Positions 1 to 11,591 of a stretch of DNA of 64,000 nucleotides are shown piece after piece. The number at the start of each line of letters is the position of its first letter. Position 1 is the first letter of the stretch. The notes beneath the pieces are model-generated. The model saw only the letters and a list, made by a program, of their open reading frames with translations, made no database searches and had not been told where the DNA came from. The DNA is from Patiria miniata (Eukaryota; Echinodermata; Asteroidea; Valvatida; Asterinidae). Location: positions 40,151,058 through 40,215,057 of the forward strand of contig NW_024037059.1 of assembly GCF_015706575.1 (NCBI RefSeq), in the 5' to 3' direction. A program made the translations under genes and the position numbers.

Positions 1-3000
1 GCCTAAGGGTCAAGATTTCATTCAGCCGCCTGCCTAAATGTTTTGGGAGCATGCCGTCCCCAATGCCCAGAGGATCGGATGACTTCGCGTGCTTGGAGCG
101 GATAAGCCGCGGTCGTAGTACTATCGGGTTCCTCTGCAACCTCGTCCCCAGTGCCTACTTTATTTCCAACCGTGTTTCCAATAGTGAGCCCTGGATAGGA
201 AACTTTCTTCCTGTATCCTGATTCGATATCGCAATTGGCTTCTAATGGATTTTTATCGTGTACTTGGTGTTGTTATTCACAACGTGCAGTACGTGTTTTC
301 GCGATCATTCGTCCACGCCTTCTCAAAAATATTCCTTTCCTTTCCCAATTTGTTCATATTAATATGAAATGTGATACTGCATGTTATCTCAATAAGATCG
401 TAACAGTTTAATTAAATAAATCGTGTTTTCGTAACTCACGCTGTGCTCGCGCTGCGACGAATTGACTCTGTTTTTTCCCCAGACACCGCATACAATTGCA
501 TACCTGTTCAAAAATCTTGCACATGCAAATGATCCATTACCAGGGTGAGAGAGCAGGTAGTGATGGGCGCGTACTGCTAGACACCCTGGGGTCGAGGTTG
601 GGTTCCTCTCGTCATATCTCGGGTTTGATTCCGCGCGCGCGTGCCGCTCGGGGTAACGTGACACGCGCGATCAAAGCTGACATGTCATCGGACATAGATC
701 AAGGAAGATCTCGCTCCTTCTCGAGGTGAAGGACTGGTGATTGAAAGAGAATCCGTCAGCTGATCGTTAATCATAACGGTGTTGGAGAGGAAGGGGTATC
801 TCTGGAACGTCAACAACTTCCGGATGTAATCCTATATCGGGGATCAAGGACGCACGGGGTTTTTAAACCGTTTTGACTTAAAGATTACAAATTTAAAACA
901 CAGATAAATAGTACATGGTTACATGACATTTTTAGGAGTTATTTGAGAAATGGCGGAGAATGTATATTTGGGCTCTTGTTCGCAAAACCTGGTGGGTCTC
1001 TGTTTCGTGGTTTCCGCCTCCGTCGAAAAGAATATCCCAAAATGTGCACTTGAATTCGGTTTTCGTTGGATATTACATGCATATTGTGTATGTTTGTTGA
1101 TTTGTTATGGATTTCACCGTACTCGCCGAAAACACTGCATTCTATAAACAAAGCTTGTGAGAAGGTCCAAGTTAATCGGTGTCAAAAAGGAACAAACTAA
1201 TGCCAACAGTATTTTTGAAAGACTATAAAGTTGGAGTAACTAGGGTAGGCTACACTTGAATGTTTTCAGTTTGCTTGTAAACACAGTTGGCATAAACTAC
1301 ACTAAATTTATTCTCAAAGTGCCTCGGACCCCCCCCCCCCCCAGGAGCGTTAACTACCCTCCCCCTTCGTACCCCAGCACCCGTAATGCAGGCGGCAACG
1401 TGTCCTTTTTTAAACCAAAATACAAAGTCTCGTCTGTGTTTGTTTGTTATGTTATGCTCGGTTTTCGGTGGCGGGGCGGGAGAAATCCGTGCTCGTGTGA
1501 CCGAATTTGTTCCGGTGACAAGACTTGTCACGGACGTGATCAAGTGTAGCTAAAAGATGTGACAGAAACGCCGAGAACACACCGCCAATTCATGCTAGGA
1601 CACAGATCAGACAACCGGTACACACGCTCGACTAAATATCCAGTTTTACACCGCAGGCTGTTGTATATGTGCGTGTCGCAGTTACATTTTTTCCTTTTCA
1701 GGGATAAAGGGAAGCTGGTTTTACATTTTAGAATAATCATGGCTCCAATTTCAAGTTTTCATCTTTTTCCCCACAATTGAGTGTTTATGATGTAGTGGCA
1801 TAAACCTGCCTCAAGATCTAACACATTCATGTTGAGTATTGATAATGCACATAAATGTGAGCTTAGACTCCAGTGAACGGTAATGCGCATCAATTCTTTT
1901 TGATATTATGGCATACACTTCACCCGAGTCTCGAATGACGTACACAGTCTTGAGTCGCCAATGAACAGAATTGCATGTATATTGCAACTTGGTGTGAAGT
2001 TGTGAAGATCACTGAAGCAGAACACAAAATACCCCGACAGAATCTGGAGAAGTCCCCCTTTATCTTCGTCTCTGCGATCGTATTTCACTCACGTGCACCG
2101 TGTGGTTTACATATCAGTGAGGCGTGGCTGAGTGGATACTTCTACGCTTTAACGCCTGGCTACATATCAAGTACAGAAGGTGAGAAACTAGCAGACGGCT
2201 CCAGGCAACAAAAAATGGCGGAAAAATAAGTCGAATCCACCTTACGTTATACTAAGCAGCCTTGCGAAAAGAACCTGCAGGGATTTTTTTGAACTGCTAG
2301 GGATTTTTCGCTTAACAAATAACCTTGCTCGACACACAATACAATGCGAACTAACCATCGTCGAAAGTCGAGCGCGGACACCCGGGAGCTTCCTACATTG
2401 CCTTGTCTAGTTCCCAGACCTATTTACTTAAAACTCACTGGTTCTTAAGTTTGGGGTATTGAATGGTAACTCATCGCAACCGGTGAAAACTGGTGTGCAA
2501 ATGAATTGATGTTTTCACTGGATGACTTAATGCCGCGCTGCGCTGCCCTATACAGTGATTAGTCGGTTACCTATTTTAACAACACTGATTTTGTTCAGCA
2601 AATTGCATGCATGGTTCCTAACTGAAGGTGGACCTGGGGAAAATGGCATATTTTGTGTATTCATTAAAAATGAATTGAACAAAAGTTCCTTTGTTTTATA
2701 GTTGTGGTTTTTTTTACTTCTTAAGTTCTCATCAAATCGCAGTGGATGTTACTGATAGTCTTCCACTACTTAGCACTTTCGCTCTGAGCACTTTTTTTGG
2801 GTCGACGCACTTTAAGTTCTCGGCAGCTGAAAGGCACAATCAATCAAGCAAAATAAATTAATTATTTCTTATTTTTTTTAAGAGCCGCGTTGTTTTTCGA
2901 GCGTGCAGTCACTCGAGACTAATGGATGCACCATCTCCGCGTTGTAAGAAAAGACACACCTGGGTAAAACAAGAGCCATGAAAAGACACAAACCTTGAAG

Positions 3001-4056
3001 CAAAAAAGGTGTGATTACCCAAGAGCACCCAATTACGAACTAACCCCCGGTTTACGTACCTGGGGCGCCCCCTTGCGACCACAGGTAAACAGCTGGTAAA
3101 CCCTCCTACTCTGACCGTGCTAATCCCAGGCACTTCCCGCCGAGGGAAGCGCGCCAATTACCGGTCATTAACGCGCCAAAAACCCGCTGTGCGATTTCTA
3201 CAGGGACATTCGAGTTTGATGGTGCACCTTAAGAAATACACAGGCACCGTAGACCTTGGTATCCCGCGGGCAGAAAGTCGCAAAAAGGGGGATTTTGTTT
3301 TCTTAACTCCGAAACCAAATTCCCCGAACTCAGTTAACCGGACACAACTTCGAAAAAAAAATACTTCCATCTTACCTATCATGGTGCCACGATGTTACGG
3401 GCAAAAGAAAATACGGTGCCTGTGAGAGTGCGATGATCATGTTCTTTATTAGCACTACTGCGAGTTTTAACATAAATTTATCTTATCATATACTTGTATT
3501 ATATACTGTGATCTGTACAACTGTCATTACTGAACAAATAGCTCTCTCGGTAGCAAGCCAAATTTCAGTTTCATAACTTCATATCATTTACATTTGATGA
3601 AATCTAATACTTCCATCTGATCTCGCTACATCAGATTATCATTTCTGATCATATCTAATTCAGCCACCACGATGGCTCACGAAGCATCGGTTATATTTGA
3701 TCAACTGTAAAGCCCCAATTTACTTCACAGACCAAGAGCTGTCTCTGTCCACACATCGTATTGATCCACTTAAAACCAACAGAATCCCGATGCTTTTTGG
3801 TAACAGCCACATTACACAGACACCTGTGATCTGAGTTATTGGATTTGCCCAACACACGGTTATCGATCGGTACAGCCCGACTCTCTCTTTACGCAGCGAC
3901 AAGTGTCATTCTGCACGGCGCGTCTGGCACCGTACTGGCACATTCGCTGAATTAAATGCATTAAGGCTTGTTTTAGTTTTTAGTTACGAGTTAGATCCAA
4001 TTGCCTGAAATACACTGCACCGTAAAGGGTAATTTTAAAGTTGAACAACGAAATTG
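1..4056. other. No recognisable gene; anonymous DNA
   Basis: I see no coding region that I can support here. Open frames are short, overlap on both strands and match no family I know. Visible features are a C14 run at 1329-1342 and CpG-richer patches near 560-720 and 3040-3180. The first patch contains TCF-like ATCAAAG and ATCAAGG words, but nothing decisive. Confidence 0.5.
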
Positions 4057-4129
4057 ACTGGAGAAGGGGTATGAACCTGCGACCTCCGAATTGCCGTTCC
4101 GGCTTTCTACCAACTGAGCTATCCAGCCC
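4057..4129 (-). repeat. tRNA-derived SINE head or tRNA pseudogene
   Basis: Read on the minus strand, this stretch has an A-box-like TAGCTCAGTTGGT (plus-strand 4110-4123) and a B-box-like GCAGGTTCATACCCC (plus-strand 4066-4080), spaced as in a tRNA. An anticodon-like stem can be drawn between them with GGC in the loop, which would be alanine. The T stem does not pair properly, the loop has C instead of U before the anticodon, and the acceptor ends do not match. I therefore read it as a decayed SINE head or pseudogene, not a working tRNA. Confidence 0.5.
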
Positions 4130-6259
4130 TATGTGGGTGGTTCCCCATTTTGTCAGTATCTTTGTTCAAGGGATGCTGTTAAGGTGATAGAAATAAAAAT
4201 TGTGGCGGTCGTGGGTGATTGAAACATGAAACTGCCACTTGTTTGCTAAACCAGTGTAAAACAAAAATCACAGGATTATTGCTTGAATTGGTTTAACTTT
4301 TTGTGGATCGAATCTGGTGACCATTAAAGAGCCGACACTAACCACCAGAATGACTTAATTCCTTGTGAACAGTATTTCAGTAATCATTTACAATTTAAGA
4401 ACTTCTTATTTAATTTGTCATTGAAAACAGATTTCTAATGAAATGGGATATTTATTTGTTGCAACTTGAAAAGTTTGAGAACCGGAAATTAATCTTTACG
4501 AAGGTTTGATCAGCCACCGCAACCGACTTTATTGACAAGACAATAAAGGCTTGACTACCTTCCGTACCATTTCCATTTTCCCCTTTGGTATGTTTGTATG
4601 ATGGCACAGAATGCGTATACAACAGTGAGTTATGCATCCGACATCCCTATAAACAAAAACTCGGTCCGATATCAACATACCAGACAACTCGAGCTTGTAT
4701 CCGGCCAGCCTCGCGGCAATATATTAATATTTCCGCGAGACAAGAACAAATACACGCATCCCTCTGTCGCTAATTCCTGCCGTAAAAGACTACACGGCGC
4801 ATCAGAGAGGTTTTCATCTATCTACCTACGATAGCAATGATTCACGCAGCGCCTAATGCACGCCGATCGCGCGAACAGGTATACGGTCACGTGACGGCGC
4901 GGCATTTGGTAGCGTGGTATCGTCGCTGGCATATCAAGTCCGGAGTGATCGTGGACCGCGACAGAATCTAAGGCGATCTCGCACAGTCTAAATACGATCC
5001 TAGCAGCGTCGGTTAGTCTATCACTGTACACTCGTGGCGAAAAGGGAGAAAAAGGCCAACGGCGAACGGCTGGGAAAGAAAAGTATCAACGACAATGCCG
5101 TTGGGATTGGAACAGATTCCGGAGATGTCATTCTTCTCCACGACTAAGATGGAACATCGCGATTAGTTAGTGAACGCGTCTTCTCCTTACCTCGTTTGGT
5201 TTGTGATTTGTAGCCACCCCGTGGTCAGGATCGTGTGCGGTGAAGCCTGGTATGTACTTTGTTTCACTTTGTGTAAATGGACGTGGGTTTGGTGAATTGT
5301 GTTTGCTTTTCACTCGACACTCGTTTCTTTATGTTGGAAAACGAGTGCAGTGGTCTCTGTGTGTTCAGTTATATGAACATTAGTCCGTCAGGAATTTCTT
5401 ATCGTTGTCGCATTTCTCGTCGTTCCTTGTCAATCGTTAGAATACTAATACCCGTGTCTGTCAAGCGTCTGCTTGTCTGATTGTAAGGTACTTTCGGGAA
5501 AAGTTTGATTGAAAATACTGCCTTAACAGATGTCAGTGACTACTAAAATATTTTTATCTCTATTCGCTGAAACTACTCATTGAAAGATGGCTACAATTTG
5601 GTTTTAATTTAATCTGTTGTGCAGAGGTAGTTATCCACAAAATTAATGTATTTATTTTTAATCTGATATCAAATTTCAAAGTGAATTTAAAAAAAATGAC
5701 ATCATGCTCATATTGATTACTGATAATTGAAATAAACTTCAGGAAAAGCTCTTGATTCATACACTGAAAAGAACACCTTTCTTTACCTATTAAAGAAACT
5801 CGTGTGAATGTTGACAGTTCTAATGGTACATGACAAATGAGGAACGTGACTGGCCACTTACCCTTTCGCTGCATTCGTCTTGTTGATAGTACAACGTGTT
5901 GAAAGGTATGTTCGTCACTGATAACACGTAAACTCTTCTGCCATTACTGTACACTTCCTGTGGGTGACAATACATGATCCACGAGTGATAAATTGCCTAA
6001 TAGTATTCATACTCTTAATCAAGGTTGGACAACTGATACAAGGATTTAGGTTTTAGACCCAACTTCTAGTTCCTTTGAGGTATTTTCTTGGGAGGATGGA
6101 AAACACTTCAAATCCCTGAACAATTCTGTTGCTTAATTCAGCTCGGCCATACTTCACTGCTCTCAACAGTGCTTAGTGTATTCTTGTGAGAAAAAAAATC
6201 TTCGACTTAATAAGTGATTTTTTTTAGCGTTATATGGAAAGTATACTACATGTATAACA
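4130..6259. other. Non-coding; CpG-rich patch with a possible first-exon donor
   Basis: No gene is supported. Roughly 4690-5260 is richer in CpG than its surroundings and ends in a plausible splice donor (GAAGCCTG|GTATGT near 5250), so it could be a promoter with a non-coding first exon on the plus strand. From 5480 to 6259 the DNA is AT-rich and without recognisable content. Confidence 0.25.
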
Positions 6260-6640
6260 GTGCACCGACACCACGAAGTAGCACTCCACGTGTTTAACCA
6301 TATTTAGGTTTTCAGGTTTTTTTTTTACATTTTTAAACATTATTCATCAAGGCCTAACACTGCATTAAAGTTCCAAAGCTTCAAGAGCTTCACTTTAATA
6401 ATTACGCTAAGTATCCATGGCAACTTTTGCGAGAAGTGACAATTTTTTTCACGAAGTAGTACTCAAGTTCCATTGACCATTGTAATGCATGGCGCGCACT
6501 GTGCTCAAATGCGAGCAAAAACGTTTTCACGAAGTAGCACTCTCCTTGTTTGAGCGCGCGCGCGCTGACCTCCGTTTTCACGAAGTAGCACTCAAGTAGT
6601 GTTGTAATACATTGAAGCGTACTACTTTGTGAAAACAAAA
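6260..6640. repeat. Cluster of CACGAAGTAGCACTC repeats
   Basis: The 15-base word CACGAAGTAGCACTC, or a one-base variant, occurs at 6272-6286, 6450-6464, 6528-6542 and 6579-6593. The later copies are preceded by a T-rich GTTTT. An inverted version (GTACTACTTTGTGAAAAC) follows at about 6619-6636. The words TTGTAATGCAT and TTGTAATACAT lie between copies, which suggests a longer decayed unit. This could be a remnant of a fold-back element or a small satellite. Confidence 0.6.
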
Positions 6641-8596
6641 TTTATAGTTTTGCAGCATTTTTGGTTTCACAAACCAGCACTAACCTTTTTGTCTCTTATT
6701 TCTTGTTGATTTAATCAACAAACGGGCCAAAACCAGCAAATTTGATAAATTCAATACATCAAGTGTCTACAACGAGAAACCCAACTGAAAATACTCTACA
6801 GTTTTGACGCAAAGTGTTGTTCTAGAAGGTGTTCAACTTCAGATGCCGTTTTCTTCGGTTGCTAGTTTTTACTGGTAGGTACGCGAGTGCTACTTGGCGA
6901 TTTTCTGCACAACAATGATCATCGCAATGCACTTGTGGTATTTTGTCGCCACAATTGCCACTTGTCAGAAAGTGTAATCACTTTCTGATCACGATCTGAA
7001 ATGAGAAGGCTACTTGAGAGGGTTTTCAATCATTAAATTACTTCATCTCAAATTGTTTTGTTTTAAGAAACTACATCATCTCTCTGGGGTTCTGAACAAC
7101 CTTTAAGTGGTAAAGGCACTTTCCAAACCAGACAGAGATAATTTGACATTCGCTAATCGGATAAGCACGTGGCGGCAGACCCTTGTGACTTGAAAATTAA
7201 AAACAAAATCGTGAGAATGTCATTTAGAAGACATCATCACGCATGGTCTCAGACTGTAGCATTAAAACCGTTATGGCTTTTAGCCGCAGGATATGAGCTT
7301 TCAACACGATCCTGTCAATGTATTAATGTGAGTGGTAAAACATACTTCATGTTATTAGATCGGAACATTAAACTTTGCCCGAAGTAAACGGTCATAAGAG
7401 AAGTGTCGATCTTTTATACAAACAAAGCATAAGTGACGTCATAACAAACTTTGCGACCCTTAACACTACTTTTAAAGTATCGAGATAAGACGTGGAAACA
7501 TAGCTCCTATACAAAAAGCGTTGTGTGCGTTTTGCCCATTTGGAAATTTACAATCTCCCCGTACAAAACTTTGAAGACAGACGTTTGCAGTCTTTTGAAC
7601 TGAACTTTACCCAGAAGATATGGACTGAAGGAGACGTGATATGGCGCTTATCCGTAATTCCTTTTAACAATGAAGCTAAAGAACGTAATCTTGCAAGCGC
7701 TTTCCAATAATTACCTATATACACACCAGGGAAAAATCGGCTGCGAAAACCATTTCGGATGATTCAGCAACTGCCGTGCCTCCCCTGGGAAATTAAAGAG
7801 CCAGTCTGATTGGCGACCAGCGTGTGTACAATTAGTTCTTTAAATGTGCGGTTTTTTTAGTCAACCCAGCCTGAAACTAATCAGTCTTAAACCGTATCAA
7901 ATGTTTACGCCCTCTGTGACACTGTCCAGCGCCCTCAAGGCTGACGTTTGATTAATACAACGTCTTCACTCTGTGACATGTGTGACATATTCCCACAAGA
8001 CTCCAGAGGTTCTTTGCAACCGCAGCCTGTCACCTGGCTGTCAAACACAGACAAACTTGAAGTGGCCATCCGCGCGGAGAAGCTCTAATCACCAGGCATT
8101 GGAGCCACGGGCTCATTTCACCTCGTGCTGAAGTTTCTCTTGTAGAAACGCGCGTGCGCGCACATAGTTCCAACCGCTTTTCGGTTCAGTCCTTCTTGAC
8201 AACAGCGCATGTCCACGCATGCGTATGCTAAAAGGTTAAATTTTTGATCACAGTAAATCCCAAACGCGTAGCTTCGGAGAGTAACATTTGGGATAGTTTT
8301 CACCGGATATCGCCGACCCATTACAGAACAAATTGGCGAAGAAATGGCGAATTAATTCGCGCCATTGTTTACTTTGTCCGCGGAGCTGCGAGAGCTTTCG
8401 TTTAATTGGTTTGATAAAGCCGACAAGGTTGTGTTTGCGTTGCAGCTTAAAATGTTTAGAGAAGCCTGCTGCGTGTTTGACTTTCACTCTTCTTTTTTTT
8501 TTACTCAAATCGTTGTCGGGGTAAGGACAGTATTCCTTCGTGAGCAACGCAGCGATTGTCAATACTCTTGACATCTCACGTCGAAAAAGCGCGGGA
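6641..8596. other. No supported gene; CpG-richer block at the right end
   Basis: Mostly anonymous DNA. An 11-bp stem hairpin (GTCAGAAAGTG ... ACTTTCTGAT) lies near 6964-6990. From about 8100 the sequence becomes CpG-richer. Open frames of up to about 147 codons exist on both strands there, but neither has a recognisable domain, so I do not call them genes. The block could be a promoter for the candidate exon that follows. Confidence 0.3.
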
Positions 8597-8672
8597 ATGG
8601 AAGGTCGGTTTGAGACGGAGTCAGCGATCGGTTCGGACAGCTCGGCTCGCCCCGGAGCACTTTCTGATACCA
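8597..8672 (+). CDS. Possible first coding exon of an unidentified gene
   Basis: An ATG opens 25 codons (starting MEGRFETESAIGSDSS) that end one base into a codon at a strong donor, CA|GTAAGT, at 8672/8673. The exon sits at the edge of a CpG-richer block, as first exons often do. The peptide is acidic and serine-rich and matches no family I recognise. The frame is open upstream as well, so the start is not certain. I found no partner exon downstream, and the call rests only on composition and the splice site. It may be chance. Confidence 0.2.
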
Positions 8673-11316
8673 GTAAGTCTGAGTTAAACACTTCTCGAGG
8701 AAAAAAATGGAGTGCCGAGAGGGGGCGATAGATTATGAATGTGTTTTCGAAATTAGAAATGAATTAAACATGGCGTTGTATTTGCCCTACACTTGAGAGA
8801 GGCGGGAAAGTGCTTGAATTTTGTTGTCCGTGGCTGATGGCTGTTGGCAGTGATTGAGAAACATTCTTTGGCCATTCCGCCAAAATGCACTTTTTATCCA
8901 AACACACCCTCTAGGAAGGTAATAAATGAGGCTTACTATGATGATGGAAGAAGATAACATATCCCAAAGCTCTTCACAAGAAGCAATCAATGGAAAGATG
9001 TTTGTGCAGACTAAATGACTTTTCTGTGGGCTAAAATGATTGGTTTTTAAGCATGTACTTGACGAAACATTTAAATGATGTCGGGGGAACTTGTTTTAGG
9101 CCATGCAAAGCAGCTCAGTTTAGAGCCGACATGGTGAGTTAGGGGAATTGATCACTGTGTTATGGAGAAATGTTTTTAAAATGTTGGACATGTGTACATT
9201 GAATCGAGTACCTCAGGATCGGAAGATTGGTTGGTGTGATATTTGCATTTGTACTTTTTCTTGGACTTTGACTCGGTTGCTCATTGGCGGACTACATGCT
9301 TTTACAGTTTGTCAGACTAGGCTTTTAAAGGTTGCCCATCGTAATTATAGAGCACATCTAAAGTGTGGTACTAAATACTATGCAAATACTGACATCTCCC
9401 GCACTACCTCAAATGGTATTATCAGCGTGTTGCTTGTTTCCGCTCAAACTACAGAAAAGTACAGGTGCATAGTTCGGATACCTTTGTTGTCACCTGTGTC
9501 TAGGCTAAATGTCCAACCTCAGTGAGTCTCGGGTGTTTTAATCTTCTTTGATTTTGAGTACGTGTTTTCTCCGTTTCCGCTCTCCGTTCTGTAGCTTGTT
9601 TCTCCAAACTGTTTATAAGATTCACCAATAGCGGATTGAGTTAAGAATAATTGTATTAAAGGCAAACCTCAGTCGAAAATTAATTAAATCCTGGTTTTTA
9701 TCCACAATTTACTGCTGTCTCGGAAATATATTTATTTGTTGGTCAGTGCACTTTCTGGGGTAGTTTTCTGGGGATAAATGGTCTGAATCGGCAACAAAGG
9801 AAAAAACAGGATGATTGCAACCAGGCACCGGTGATCTGCTGGGTTATTGGGATACGGTAGTTCCGCACCTTAATGAGCAGCTCTGTGATTAATACCGCCA
9901 TTTCAAAACATTGTGCCTCTCTACGACTCGACCACAGTGCCTTTTGTGCGCAGTTCGGCGGATCAGAGGAATTGCCAGTGAATCGAGATTTCCGAAACTC
10001 AAGACAAGACTTAAATGAAAAGAAAAAAGAATCAGTCGAACCCAAGTGAAACGTACCATCTGCAAACAAAGGTATCACATATCTGGGACGGATAGTGCGT
10101 GCAGTTGTACGATCGCATGAGAAAGACTGGACTAAATTGGCTGTATCTCTGTATCTGCTTTTTGACATCCAAACCCGCACACGTTTCCTTGATAACTCCT
10201 TCATCAGCTATCGGGGATATCAGAAGAAATGATCAGGGTCGCTTCGGGCGGTGCAGTGGCATCGGTCGGTAGTGTTTAGGATAAATTCGCCTCCCGGTGA
10301 AGAAATAGGGCTGGATCGATCGAAGGGAGGTCAGCGCGAATCACAACTCAAGGGTCCTGGCATTCTAGCAATGATCATTCCTTGAGGTATTGACCGAGAC
10401 GGTTCATTCTGGAATGTCTAGTTAATTACTGGGGTGACGTACTGAAGTAAAATGCCATTTTTGCTATTGTTCCAACTGATTTCGAAGCACGCATGCGGGT
10501 CTCACCAGTATTCCTGACGAATGTCCTTACCGGATGTTCACTGAATTAAATCACACAAAAATCGTTATTATTCCGAAGGATAAGATCAGTCAATAAATGT
10601 GGTGAAAACATTGGGGACGTATAGACTTTATAGCTCAATACTCCCATGCCCGCCCGTTCCTGGCAACATGTCGCAGTAATCTTCGCTCCGATCGCCGAGA
10701 CGTACTGGATAAGTACTTCTTTGAACTGATCAAAAAATGGTCCAAAAAATGGTATACAGTATCACACTTTTGCACTTTGGGAACATTTTTTTAAAAATCA
10801 TGTCACAGTGCACTCTTGGGATAACCATCCCACTCCAAACTGATAATATTCCTTGGTTTTCATCTCGACCACTAGTTTTCCAGATCCCCACAAACACATC
10901 AGGGGAATGAATGTATCTCATTGAGTATGACGGGGACGAGCCGGTCATCGCTAAAGTAATCGCGATCGATCTCACGAGTACAGCCCACCTTAAGAAAATA
11001 CCCTCCTGTCTGCGACTCACCCGTTGATGTAAGTTAAATCGGTCACAGTTGATTCAATTACTCGATCTTTCCTAACGATTTTTGTGGGCTCTTGCCCCTT
11101 CTAAAAAAAATATCTGTAGAGACTGACTACAAATCGGAACTGCAGGTTGATTCGTATTTGGGCAGACCCGCTCTTAAGGCGCGACGCCAGACCGTATCGA
11201 CTTGCGGTCTGATGTCCGGAATTGGTCAACAATAAAGCAGTGGTTGGAACGAGACAAGCAATGCATAGTTAAATATGGGAGTACAAAGGAAAACAAGGTT
11301 ACCACACCCGTGTGGA
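8673..11316. other. No supported gene
   Basis: Open frames at 9148-9525 (plus) and 9743-10204 (minus) have no recognisable domain and no coding-like composition. A moderately CpG-rich patch spans about 10,200-10,720. I see no convincing exon or repeat. Confidence 0.4.
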
Positions 11317-11591
11317 GCGCCGTCGTCCAATGGTAACGGTTACATGTGCCGTGGTACCGTACGTAGGTTCGAACCCTGACAGGGAACATGGTGCTTGTGT
11401 TCTTGGGCAGGACACTTTACTACAATTGCCTCTCTCCTTCCAGGAGTATAAATAGGTACCTGTGAGGGTACAGACCAGATTGGGCTGATCTAGAGCTGCT
11501 GCAGAAAAAAATGTTCTAGCGGCCTGATCAATAATTGTAAAGCGCTTTGAGATCTTTGGTACAATGCGCTATACTCTTAAAAGGATTTTTC
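11317..11591 (+). repeat. tRNA-derived SINE
   Basis: A complete-looking SINE on the plus strand. Its head carries an A-box-like stretch (GTCCAATGGTAAC near 11,322) and a perfect B-box core GGTTCGAACCC at 11,366-11,376. The body contains TTCTTGGGCAGGACACTTTAC and TGCCTCTCTCCTTCCAGG. Bodies of this type, a 'cttgggca-ggcactttac' block followed by a short tail ending near GCGCTATA, are to my knowledge common in SINEs of marine deuterostomes. The tail here contains AAAGCGCTTTGAGAT and AATGCGCTATA. No clear target duplication is visible. Confidence 0.7.

Noticed and set aside
4057-4129. A functional tRNA-Ala gene
   Set aside because: The T stem and acceptor stem do not pair and the residue before the anticodon is wrong, so a SINE head or pseudogene is more likely.
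8248-8691. A 147-codon minus-strand open frame
   Set aside because: No recognisable domain; it overlaps competing frames on the plus strand in a CpG-rich block.
9743-10204. A 153-codon minus-strand open frame
   Set aside because: No family resemblance, Arg/Ser/Phe-rich composition typical of chance frames, no splice or start context.
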